From contig NC_071355.1 of assembly GCF_943734655.1 (NCBI RefSeq), positions 93,503,449 to 93,567,448 of the forward strand: a stretch of DNA of 64,000 nt. The letters run 5' to 3'. Source of the DNA: Sabethes cyaneus. Lineage: Eukaryota; Arthropoda; Insecta; Diptera; Culicidae. Under the pieces are notes generated by a model. The model did no database searches. It was not told the DNA's origin and worked only from the letters and a program-made list of their open reading frames with translations. The position numbers were made by a program, and so were the translations under genes. Below are positions 48,459-58,319 of the stretch, piece after piece (the stretch's first letter is position 1; each line of letters starts with the position of its first letter).

Positions 48459-48863
48459 TGGTGGACCCCCGTTCGTTTGACCGTTTTTAATCTGAACACT
48501 TTTTAATTTGCACCCCGTTGGTTTGCACGACGTGCAAATTAAAAATGGTTCAAATGTCATTCTCAACATGACATCATTTGCTCATGCAGACAATGCGCAT
48601 AAACGCGGTTTGTTTGTATTGATCTAGCGTGTTTAATCTGTTTCACATTGCGTTTTTCCAACGATTATGATAGAAATCCGATCGAAGAATGAAATATTCG
48701 CTGCTTCCAACTTCCAACCGAATCAAACCACCAAAACAATAACAAAGAGTAGGGTGACCAGTTCACACAATTTCCAGCATATTTAGGGTTGCCAGTTATT
48801 CAAATTAAAAACTAACCCCGTTAGTTTGCATGAGGAATCGTTCAAACGAACGGGGGTCCACTG
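48459..48863. mobile_element. MITE with GTGGACCCCCGTTCGTTTGA ends
   Basis: The left end (GGTGGACCCCCGTTCGTTTGA) and right end (reverse complement CAGTGGACCCCCGTTCGTTTGA) form inverted repeats of about 21 bp. On the right a TA follows; on the left TG stands in its place. Ends starting CAGTGGACC fit pogo/mariner-type elements. About 405 bp, no transposase. The inner left stretch also folds on itself (GTGCAAATTAAAAA words at about 48505-48550). Confidence 0.65.
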
Positions 48864-49629
48864 TATATTGCTAAGCAACACCCTTCCGCCAATGTCCATG
48901 CCAGGGGTGTGAAATTGTCAAAATTTTGCGGACTAAACATCCATGGACGGCGACAACTTGGAACCAGCCAGTATACCGAAAATAACAGCTAATATTAGTT
49001 GAATTATAGTTAAAAGACTGTGTTTAACTGCTTTCTAATTAGTTCCAGTAGTCTTAAAATGAATAAACCTTTAAGTAGGCACCAGAACCAAAAGTACCAA
49101 AACCAATGAGTGGGACATGGACAATGTATGTAGTTTGACAGCCACACCACCCCGCTGGTCCATGCCGTCAGCGAAACATATACATTGGCTAGATTTATTA
49201 AAGATCATACCCCGCATGTTAAAACCACATCCCTGTCACGACAGCTGTCAGCTGAAGCCGCCTTCGATAGTGGTGGTAATAGAGGTAGACAACAAATTTT
49301 GAAACAAAATTTAAACGGGACAACGCATGTATTTAATGCTGCGCAGTATGACGATTGCGGCTTGTTGCTTCCCCTCTTTTGTTTATCGTAAAAAATAAGA
49401 CTATCAAAAATCAGAATTTTTCCTATCTTACGTTGCCGTTAACACAAAAAAACGAACATCTTTTACTATCTACATCCTACATGCAACAAATTTTCTGAAG
49501 CATAGAACCCTATGATTGCGTAATTTTCACATCTGCTGTCAAATTTGACATACAATCGAGCCAGCATGCCTGGCTCAAACGGCTTCAAGAAAAATGTATG
49601 AGAATGACGTTTGTGCCAGGGATGTGGTT
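48864..49629. other. No gene recognised
   Basis: The frame at 49117-49302 shows no domain; a short motif TGCCAGGGATGTGGTTAAAAC near 49615 resembles 48899-48912 but does not form a repeat. Confidence 0.4.
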
Positions 49630-50690
49630 AAAACACGCATATTAAAACACGCGTGATTCATAACACCTTCTAGCGAGGTATTGAACAGGAAACAGAATAT
49701 ACCATCGCCTTGTTGAAGTCCCCTGCGTGTTTCAAACGGACTTAATAACGCGCCCTAAATTCTTACACAGCACCAGTCTTGTCAGCCCGGGAAAGCCGTT
49801 TTCGTCCATAATTTTCCATAGGTCTTCACGGTCGATAGTATCGTAGGCGGCCTTGAAATGTTTGACAAGGTGGTACGTAAGGACTTGGTATTCGCGACAT
49901 TTTTGGAGGATCTGTCGCAACACAAAGATTTGGTCGTTTATCGATCGCCCGTTCACAAAACCGGCTTGATAACTTCCCACGAAACTACTTGCTAGCGGCG
50001 ATAGCCGGCGAAAGATGATCTAAGAAAGCACTTTATAGGCGACTTTGAGATGGGTGATTGCTCGATAATTCTCACATTCCAGCTTGTAGGCCTTCTTGTT
50101 TATTATGTATATTACTCCCTCCTTTCACTCCTCCTCCGGTAGCTGTTCTGTTTCCCTGATTATCAACCGGTGCAGACGGGTAACCAACCTGTCCAGGCCC
50201 ATCTTGATAAGCTCCGCTGCGATGCCATCTTTGCCAGCTGCCTTGTTGTTCTTGAGCTGCTTGATGGCTTCGTGGGGGTTAGCGCATCACCATCATCTAC
50301 CGTACTGATGTACGTTGTAGTACTGCTTCCACCTTTTGATCAGCTCACGTTCATCCAAAAAAACTTTGCTGGATACGGTCAGTTCTTTATAGAATTTTCG
50401 CGATTCCTGAGAACGATACGGCGGTTTCATGTCCCGGCGCTTCTTCTCCCGGAAAACTGGGTTTGCTGTCTCCGTTTCTGTCTATATCGTTCCGCGTTCT
50501 GACGGGTCTCCCCTGCTGCAGCATCGACGCCCGCGCTGCGTTCTTCTCATCTAACTTCCTCTGACATTCCTCAACGAACCAACCGTTGCGTCGACTCCTC
50601 TCAGCGAACCCAATGAGCTCAGAACCCCTCTTTCTTTCATGACCGGCTCGCCAAACACTGCTTGCAGAAACTAACGCCCACTATACTTAC
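49630..50690 (-). mobile_element. RTE LINE fragment, second subfamily
   Basis: The minus strand holds the linker after the endonuclease (50690-50150; NGWFVEECQRKLDEKNAAR words) and RT fingers (49732-49980; SYQAGFVNGRSINDQIFVLR, QILQKCREYQ, HFKAAYDTIDREDLWKIMDE). It stops near 49630 at an RRGLQQGDG-like block, just before the catalytic box, so it lacks both ends. Confidence 0.8.
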
Positions 50691-50699
50691 TAAAAGTGA

Positions 50700-51270
50700 C
50701 GACCACTACAATTAACTTATATCACAGACAATAGTTGACTAGACAATACAAGGACTTCTCTAAATAATAACTAAATCACTGACGAACTGACATAACACAC
50801 AGAAGATAATCCTTTACAAACAATTTTCCTACACTCTTAAATTAGTCTACCTGCAAATAGATCGAATTTAGCTAAAACTTGGTTCAAACAACTCAAAAGG
50901 CCCTTAAAGTGTACAAACTCAAATTTTGAGTAGAAAATTTAATCAATGTTGGTTACTTGATACAAACAACGCATTTTTAAGTTCATGCTGCCAATTCTTT
51001 GCTTGGAAAACTACTCAGAACTTGAGTTTGTACACTTTAAGAGCATTATTAGTAGTTTTAACCAAGTTTTAGCTATCCAACCTATTTGCAGGTGAACCCA
51101 TCTAAAAGTGCATACATTTTGATTGCACACTAGAATTCTCTGTTATGCACCTTGCGAAGTAACTTATTTTTATGGGGTTTTATACTGTAGGATTTTTATA
51201 TTTGTACAGTTTTATACTGAAAACTCGAAACAACACTCGAGTGCTGCGGTCTGGCCATATTGCGAAACAA
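50700..51270. repeat. Dispersed repeat V, copy 2, split by a foldback MITE
   Basis: Collinear with 19885-20150 in two pieces (50700-50845 and 51115-51270): CTGACGAACTGACAT, then CTCTGTTATGCACCTTGCG, GTTTTATACTGAAAACTCG. The MITE at 50846-51114 separates the pieces. Confidence 0.7.
50846..51114. mobile_element. Foldback MITE, family II
   Basis: The left arm has CCTGCAAATAGATCG, TAGCTAAAACTTGGTT and CTTAAAGTGTACAAACTCAA. The right arm has the same in reverse complement (CTTGAGTTTGTACACTTTAAG, AACCAAGTTTTAGCTA, CCTATTTGCAGG). The arms are about 95 bp and the centre about 75 bp. TACA may be duplicated at the edges. Confidence 0.8.
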
Positions 51271-51279
51271 TCACTACAT

Positions 51280-52165
51280 CTCGTCGAGTTGTGAGTGCGG
51301 GTGTCATCTATTTGCCCCCAGATCGTCGTAACGATATGAGCAACATTCATGAGCACGTGAATTCTATCGGCGCTGTTGTCTCCAACTTGGAACTTAGTGA
51401 ATATGCTCTGCAGTTTGGGGACTATAATCATGGCATTGGAATGCCACTGGAGCGTCCATTCTGAAATTGTGTTCGGAGGTGTTACTTGCTCCACTTACCA
51501 AACTATTTAGCCAGTCAATGTCATGCAAGAGAGCAAATTTCCTGAACTGTGGAAATTCTCATTTATATTTCCTGTTCACAAGAAAGGTGATAAGAGAGAC
51601 GTTCGGAGTCACAGAGGCATAACCTCCCTATGCTGCTGTTCAAAAATTTTTGAGATCATTATTAATGAGGCGCTTCTCTGCTCGTCTACGAAATACATTT
51701 CAATTGCTCAGAATGGATTCTATCCCAAGCGGTTTGTTGCGACAAATTTGACCGAATTTGCATCACTATGCGTTCTCACAATGAACAACGGTGGACGAGT
51801 TGATGCTGTCTATAGTGATCACAAGGCAGCATTTGATCGAGTGGATCAAGAAATTCTAATATATTTTGAAACGGTGGTTCTACAATCGATGAAGGGACGG
51901 TAGGGGAAAGTAATAAAGAAGAATTTTTCCACTGCGGTCCCTTCATCGAATGTAGAACCACCGTTTCAAAAATTATTAATGTATGCTTGACCCCATTTCA
52001 AGGTCAAGACTAAAACACGAGGTTTGATCACGAAATTCTATTAAGCAAATTAGAGAAACTTGGAGTCTACAGATCCTTAATTGTCTCGCTTAGATACTAT
52101 CTGCTAAACCGATCGCTTTGCGTAAAGATCGGAGCTTCTTGCTCTGAAGTGTCTGCGAAAGTTTA
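51280..52165 (+). mobile_element. CR1-like LINE fragment (endonuclease and RT parts), split by element S
   Basis: It resembles the ORF2 at 62218-64000. Endonuclease piece: GVIYLPPDRRNDMSNIHEHV and LQFGDYNHGI (51300-51440). RT piece (51523-51860): KFPELWKFSFIFPVHKKGDK, RDVRSHRGITSLCCCSKIFE, QNGFYPKRFVATNL and VDAVYSDHKAAFDRVDQEIL. After the 167-bp S insertion the frame resumes (LLSKLEKLGVYRSLIVSLR) to about 52165. The stretch between the endonuclease and RT pieces is missing. Confidence 0.85.
51859..52025 (-). mobile_element. Short hairpin element S, copy 2, with 15-bp target duplication
   Basis: 167 bp inserted into the CR1-like RT frame. The flanks are GATCAAGAAATTCTA (51844-51858) and GATCACGAAATTCTA (52026-52040). 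The hairpin arms are GAAACGGTGGTTCTACAATC with GAAGGGAC and their inverse. The tail carries the reverse complement of the conserved S left end (GACCTTGAAATGGGGTCAAG). The 15-bp duplication points to LINE-type integration rather than a cut-and-paste transposase. Confidence 0.85.
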
Positions 52166-52229
52166 AAATGTTACGAACGTTAAAATTCGAGGTTGGTAGA
52201 AAATTCTGAATTTTTTCGGATCTGGAATG

Positions 52230-53821
52230 GCAATTACTTACTTTACATGACCAACCCATTGCAGCCTGCCGTATTTTAGTCGCTTCACAATATGTGCATC
52301 TTTGTACATTTGGTATATTTCATGATTCATGCGCCTGCGCCACACGCCTGCGTCTAATATGCCGCCAAGAATTGATCGCAGGATCTTACGCTCGAAAACG
52401 CCAAGAGTTCGTCGGTTGCTCTCTTTCAACGTCCACGCTTCGTGGCCGCAGATTACCACCGGGAGAATTAGCGTCTTATAGAGCGCGAGTTTTGTACGGA
52501 GTTGTAGGCTATGGGACTTCAGCTGGCTACGTAATCCGTAGAAGGCCAAGTTGGCAGCCGCTATCCGCCTTTTTACTTCACGGCTCACATTGCCGTCACA
52601 TGTCACTAACGTACCAAGGTAAACAAATTCGTCGACCACCTCAAAAGTATCTCCATCTATCAGTACCGCAGTTCCAACACCCGAAGGGCTACCACGCTCT
52701 CTAGCAGCCACCATATATTTTGTTTTGGTAGAATTTATGATAAGCCCTATCCTCACAGCTTCCTCCTTAAGATGCGTATACGCTTCTTCCACAGCTCTAC
52801 GCCTCCTTGTCGTTGCACATAACAGGAGTTGGCACGGTCCAGTTCCTGATTCCGTTGATCGTATTAAAGAAGCTTCTCGTATCGTGCCTTTCAAAGCAAT
52901 TCTCCGCCTCCGCAAGAACGCGATCCCAGTGCTGACATTTCTTACGACGGTGAAGTCTCTTGTCGGCAGCTCTAGCATCTCGGTATCTCTCTCTCTCTCT
53001 GCTCTGGCGTGTCACAGTTGCAGCCAAAATGTGACTTCTGGCTCGATTCTTCTCATCAGTCACTCGCTGGCACTCTGCGTCAAACCACCCACTGGAAGTG
53101 GTTGTAGCAGTAGTACCCAACACTTCCCGTGCTGTAGTACTGATCGGGTCGTGGATGTGTCTCCGCTGTTCATTCAGGCTCTCTCCGAAATTTTCACCGA
53201 TCCGCTCACCAGTCATTCGAGAGTACTCTGCAGCAACCCCCTCCGCTGATAACTGCCGAATGTTCAGTCGTATCTTCCTCGTTGGCTTCGATTCACATAC
53301 GTTGGACAACCGGGCGCGGATCTTGCTTACTACGAGATAGTGGTCCGAGTCAACGGAAGGATCGTACGTACGTACGTGCACGTACGTCTGCGACATCAGA
53401 AAAGTGCCGGCCATCTACCAGAGCATGGTCGATCTGAGAGCAGGCCTCTCCATTACGGTGTTTATAGGTGTGCTTCCGATTGTTCCATCGTGCAAAATGG
53501 GTACTACAGATAACCATTCTTCTGGCTGCAGCGAAGTTGGTTAGCCTCAGGCCATTGTCGTTTGTGGTAGGATGGAGGCTTTCTCTATCAATAATGGGAC
53601 GAAAGAACTCTTCTCGTCCGACCTGTGCATTTGTATCCCCGATGACTATCTTTATGTCATATCTTGGGCACTCTCCATATGTCCTGTCGAGAAGATCATA
53701 GAACGCCTTTTTTACGTCATCGGGCTTGTCGTTCGTCGGTGCGTACACATTTATCAGACTGTAGTTAAAGAATTTGCCCTTAATTCTCAACAAGCATAGA
53801 CGGTCATTGATGGACCTCCAC
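52230..53821 (-). mobile_element. RTE LINE, second subfamily, main part
   Basis: On the minus strand: endonuclease (53793-52797; FNYSLINVYAPTNDKPDD, VIGDTNAQVGREEFFRP, CSQIDHALVDGRHFSDV, DSDHYLVVSK), linker with KCQHWDRVLAEAENC, then a jump to the RT second half (52978-52238; GLIINSTKTKYMVAARERG, DEFVYLGTLVT, KRRIAAANLAFYGLR, FERKILRSILGG, RLQWVGHVK). The catalytic palm is missing (deletion near 52830-52860, where two non-adjacent blocks join). The 5' end of the same element continues at 54390. Confidence 0.85.
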
Positions 53822-54376
53822 TATTATCAGCGGAAGTCGGGCCTACATCGGACTCCACAAACACTTGCGGTCGAACAATTTGAGCCCCCGTACAAAGTGC
53901 ACACTGTACGAAACGCGAATTAGACCGGTCCTCTACGGGCACGAAACGTGGACACTGCTAGAAGAGGACCTACGAGCACTCGGAGTTTTCGAACGGCGGG
54001 TGCTAAGAACCATCTTTGGCGGAGTGCAAGAGAACGGTGTATGGAGGCGAAGAATGAACCACGAGCTCGCGCGTCTCTACGGCGAACCAAGTATTCAGAA
54101 AGTGGTTAAAGCTGGACGGATACGTTGGGCAGGACATGTTGCTAGAATGCCGGACAACTATCATGCAAAAATGGTTTTGGCATCAAATCCGGTAGGACCA
54201 AGACGAAGAGGGGCACGGCGAGCGAGGTGGCAAGACCAGGTGGAGCGAGATCTGGCGAGCACTGGGTGCCCGCGGAACTGGAGATCAGTTGCCATGGACC
54301 GAAACAGATGGAGAAATTATACTGCGCAGGCCTTGTCATAAGACGTTAGGCCAAGTAAGAAGAAGAAGAAGAAGAA
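53822..54376 (+). mobile_element. 5'-truncated RTE copy inserted in the endonuclease of another RTE
   Basis: A 555-bp insertion on the + strand carries an intact C-terminal frame (53865-54341): TKCTLYETRIRPVLYGHETW, FERRVLRTIFGGVQE, RIRWAGHVARMPD, RWQDQVERDLA. It ends in GAA/AAGAAG repeats. The flanks are GATGGACCTCCAC (53809-53821) and GATGGGCCTCCAC (54377-54389), a 13-bp duplication with one later change. This is a third RTE subfamily by sequence. Confidence 0.9.
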
Positions 54377-54389
54377 GATGGGCCTCCAC

Positions 54390-55140
54390 CTAATGACACG
54401 CTTCATTTGTTTTCCATGTAATACGAGTCCGACTCCATGCTCTGCTTTATCGCCGCCACTGTAGTATATGTGATACTTGAATGTCGTGCCCGCAATAGGA
54501 TCTACTGCGCGGAATTCACGTTCTCCCGTCTTCGGCCACCGCACTTCCTGGATGGCTGCAACCTCGATCTTAATCTTCTGCAGCTCTCTTGCCAGGATAC
54601 CCGCGCGTGCCGGTTCAAGTAGAGTCCTGACATTCCAAGTACCAAGTTTCCAATAATCGTTGTCCTTTTTCTTTTGACTGGGTCCATGCCGATTATCCGG
54701 TTGTAGTTTCTTTCCTGAATTTCTCCTAGCGAAAGTTGTTTAAGCATACTGCCTTACTGGGGCTGCGATGCCTAGTCTCACGGACAGGGCTGCTGTCTTG
54801 GGTATAGCTGGCGAGACATAGCGTTTCATAAGTCAGACGTCCGCTCAGGATCAGTCGCTGTTAGTGCCGCCCCTAACCTGGGATACAGCCGCATACCTGG
54901 TACGGAAACGACGATTCACCGTGCAGTGGAATCACCGTCGCGAACCGCCCCTAACCTGGAGTCAGACGCTCACGGCTGGCAAGGCTGTTCCTTTTGCCAA
55001 CACTCAGCAGATGCATGAGTGCCTCCTTCCCTGTCGGTATACGACCTTAGCTTCCACCGGGGTTGGTTACCCGATCTTCACCAAGGTTGCTCGTATTCCG
55101 ACTGGTACCACGAGGAGGTAGGGAGAAGAGTTGCTGGATA
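54390..55140 (-). mobile_element. 5' part of the split second-subfamily RTE
   Basis: The minus strand frame 54317-54544 reads STGTTFKYHIYYSGGDKAEH-like words, then GVGLVLHGKQMKRVIRWRPI, the start of the endonuclease. Further upstream (54720-55110) lies 5' UTR sequence with words shared with copy C (GGTATACGACCTTAGCTTCCACC, GGTTGGTTACCCGATCT). Confidence 0.8.
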
Positions 55141-55209
55141 AGAGGCTAATGACCAGTGTGGGGTCTATTTTATAACTGCAGGTACGCGAGGTACCGATGT
55201 TACCCATTA

Positions 55210-55526
55210 CAGGGATACCTCGATATAAGATAATTTATAATTTCAAAAAGTTTTCTTATATCGAAATTGTCTTTTATCGAAACACGATTTTTTTCAAAAA
55301 AATTTGCCTTAACGGTCGCCAATTTTGCTATTTTTACAATTTTTAGGGTTGTTTTGAAATAATGAACATCTTCATGACGCCGATTTTGGCATGGATAATT
55401 AGCCTTGGCATCTTTACCAGCTATGTCAAAGGGATTTGTTCGATATAAGACAAAATTGTCTTATATCGAATTGTCTTATATCGAGGTTGTTTTATAACGA
55501 GGCTGTCTTATATCGAGGTTTCCCTG
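55210..55526. mobile_element. pogo-like MITE with CAGGGATACCTCGATATAAG ends
   Basis: 317 bp. The left end is CAGGGATACCTCGATATAAGA, the right end (reverse complement) CAGGGAAACCTCGATATAAGA, each next to TA (55208-55209 and 55527-55528). Further CTTATATCGA words repeat several times inside both ends. CAGGGRWACCTCGATATAA ends with a TA target are typical of pogo/Tigger-type non-autonomous elements. Confidence 0.85.
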
Positions 55527-55579
55527 TACCCAGTCATTTACCAATTAAAAAACTGAAAAATAGACGTTGGATGCTGTTT

Positions 55580-57629
55580 TTAAACCTTTACGTCCCCGAC
55601 ATCAAAAATGAAGGTACTTTCAGTTACACTTTTGGCTCTATCTGCCCTAATTTTCAATCGATTTTTATGAAACTAGTCTTAAAAGAACCACATTAGATTG
55701 GCCTTTAATGAAAAAATATGCAGGTAAATTATGGTTCCATTTTTCCGGAGATATTCCAGATCGCGGTGGGATTTTTTGTTGACGTCATAAATTACAGATG
55801 AAATAAAATTAGAAATCTGTTTATGCACTAAAGAGCTCGTGTTGAAAAGGCCTGTGATTTGATACCCCATTTGCTATATTTTCGACGAAAATTCCAAATG
55901 ACCACTTTTGAGTTCCGGTGAAATCGATGCTGGATATTCCGGAATATCCAGATCGACTCAAAATACATCAAAATTTGCAATAAAGAGCTCGTGTTGAAAA
56001 ATCCTGTTATCTGATACCCCATTTGCCATATTTTTGAAAAGAATACTAAATGACCACTTTTGAGTTCCGGTAGAACCGACAACGGATGTCCCGGAGACTG
56101 AAGCGTAAGCCAGCGCTCTACAGGATAGTGTACAAGTCATTATTAGTGACTACAAATAAAATGGATAACTTTTGCGCTGTCAATTAAACAGATTTCTAAT
56201 TTTATTTCATCTGTTACTTATGACACCAAAAAAAATCCCACCACGATCTGGAATATCTCCGGGAAAATGGAACTATAATTTACCTGCATTTTTTTTTCAT
56301 TTAAGGCCAATCTAATGTGGTTCTTTTAAGACTTTTAAGAAATCTATTGAAAATTAGTGGAGATAGAGCCAAAAGTAAACCAGATAGCCAAAAGGAAACC
56401 AGTAAGCCAGATCTTGCAGAAATGTCGGGAGTACAACGTGCCCACGCATCACATCTTTATCGATTTCAAAGCAGCATACGATACAGTCGATCGAGACAAG
56501 CTATGGCAGATAATGCACGAATACGGTTTTCCGGACAAACTGACGCGACTGATCAGAGCTACATTGGATCGAGTGATGTGTTTCGTACGCATCTCTGGGA
56601 CACTCTCGAGTCCCTTCGAGACGCGACGAGGGTTGAGACAAGGTGACGGTCTATCCTGCATGCTGTTCAACATCGCTCTTGAGGGGGTGATCCGACGAGC
56701 GGGCATTGAAACGAGAGGCACGATTTTTACCAAGAGTAGCCAACTTCTAGGCTTTGCAGATGACTTCGATATCATAGCCAGGAACTTTGCGACGGCGGAG
56801 GCAATCTACGCCAGACTGAAAGCGGAGTCTAGGAGAATTGGGCTAAAAATAAATGCGTCGAAGACCAAATACATGAAAGGAAGAGGCTCAAAGGAAACAA
56901 ATGTGCGCCTCCCACGGACGGTAACCGTTGACGGCGACGAACTAGAAGTGGTAGAAGAGTTCGTGTATTTGGGATCGCTGGTGACCGCGGACAACAACAC
57001 TAGTAAGGAGATCCAGCGGCGCATCCAAGCGGGAAATCGGGCCTACTTTGCCCTTCGTAAAACGCTACGATCAGGAAGCATACGCCGCCGCACGAAGCTA
57101 ACAATGTACAAAACCATTATTAGACCGGTAGTTCTTTATGGACTTGAAGCCGTGACGCTGCTTACGGAGGACATACGCGCCCTTGCCGTGTTTGAGCGGA
57201 AAGTGCTGCGGACGATATTTGGCGGAGTACAAACTGAAAGCGGAGAGTGGCGGAGGCGTATGAATCACGAGCTACAGGCACTGCTTGGGGAGATTCCCAT
57301 CGTACATCTAGCGAAAGTTAGCAGGCTACGGTGGGCCGGACACGTCGTAAGGATGCCGGACGACAGTGCGACGAAAACGGTCCTCTTCAACAACCCCACC
57401 GGCACCAGGAACAGGGGGGCCCAACGTGCACGATGGCTCGACCAGGTCGAAAGCGATTTGCGACTTCTGAGACGACTAGGAAATTGGCGACGAGTGGCCC
57501 AAGACCGAGTTGAATGGAGACGAGTGCTTGAAACAGCACGAGCCACCCCGGCTCTATGCTGCTGAAGAAGAAGAGCCAAAAGTGTTACTGAAAGTACCCG
57601 CATTTTTGATGTCGGGGAGTAAAGGTTAA
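55580..57629. mobile_element. Foldback element U with long arms, carrying an RTE insertion
   Basis: The left arm (55580-55830) includes CCCCGACATCAAAAATG, TACTTTCAGTTACACTTTTGG, CAGATCGCGGTGGGATTTTTT and GATGAAATAAAATTAGAAATC. The right arm has all of these in reverse complement, in order, at 56190-56376 and 57572-57629; the gap is the RTE copy. Two direct repeats of about 115 bp lie in the centre (55826-55945 and 55981-56093, each with TTGATACCCCATTTGC-like and ATGACCACTTTTGAGTTCCGG words). No coding frame of its own. Confidence 0.85.
56377..57571 (+). mobile_element. 5'-truncated RTE copy with intact 3' half of ORF2
   Basis: The best-preserved RTE copy here. A single frame runs to the stop at 57565. 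It covers RT fingers (FIDFKAAYDTVDRDKLW), RRGLRQGDGLSCMLFN, the catalytic GFADDFDII box, GLKINASKTKYMKG, VEEFVYLGSLVTADNN, RRIQAGNRAYFALRK, the thumb FERKVLRTIFGG and the C-terminal RLRWAGHVVRMPDD with QVESDLRLLRRLGNW. The endonuclease is absent. The 3' end is GCTCTATGCTGCTGAAGAAG. AGAGCCAAAAGT at 56365-56376 and 57572-57583 is a 12-bp duplication. About 35 bp of repeated filler (GCCAAAAGGAAACC) lies between the left duplication and the first RTE codon (about 56412). Confidence 0.9.
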
Positions 57630-58116
57630 ATCCTGATAAGATATACTGTTTTAAAACAGAGATTGGTGCTGTTAGAACACAAGATGACAGATTATTGTTG
57701 AGCAAAAATAGTGCAACACAGTAGGAATGCTGAATCACTAGCTGTTATTTTGGAGTTACAAAATAGCTTTAGGTATCGATATTTGACTCCTAAATAATAA
57801 AGGCCTCTCACCGTTTAAAAAAATGCCATATTGTAAGATTTTCAATGCAAATTAATCAATAAAAATAATATTTAAAAAGGTATTAAAAGGTCAGGTCTGT
57901 ATAAAAACTGCATTTTTCTACTAATTCTTAGAGATTTTAATCTGCTGAATTCAGAATAAATAATAGAAAACAGTCCATCACGTCACGTTTCCAGGAAAAA
58001 ACTTATTTTTCATATCTGAATATGGTTAAAATTCAGTAGCAATGAAAATATCCCAAAAGTTATTAAAAATGAAGCAATGATCTTTTTTTTAAATACATAG
58101 AATGTACTAAATGAAC
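57630..58116. other. AT-rich, no feature recognised
   Basis: No gene or inverted repeat could be supported. Confidence 0.4.
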
Positions 58117-58319
58117 AGGTAGGGGAATGTCGTTGTGGTTGGGCCATCTTTTGGTCCACACATCTCATTTCAAAAGAAACTTGGAAATTTAACAAAAGTC
58201 TAAATACAAAGGTCTAAATACGAACTATTAATAAGACCTTTGTTAAATTTTCAAAGTTTCTTTTGAAATGAGATTTGTGGACCAAAAGATGGCCCAACCA
58301 CTACGACATTCCCCTACCT
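58117..58319. mobile_element. Foldback MITE, family III
   Basis: 203 bp. The left arm AGGTAGGGGAATGTCGTTGTGG, GGGCCATCTTTTGGTCC, CATCTCATTTCAAAAGAAAC is mirrored on the right (GTTTCTTTTGAAATGAGAT, GGACCAAAAGATGGCCC, ACGACATTCCCCTACCT). The arms are about 85 bp with very few mismatches, so the copy is young. No coding. Confidence 0.9.

Noticed and set aside
56357..57565. The 402-residue frame as a host gene
   Set aside because: It is the RT and C-terminus of an RTE LINE, with a target duplication and GAA tail; the first roughly 18 residues are filler and foldback sequence.
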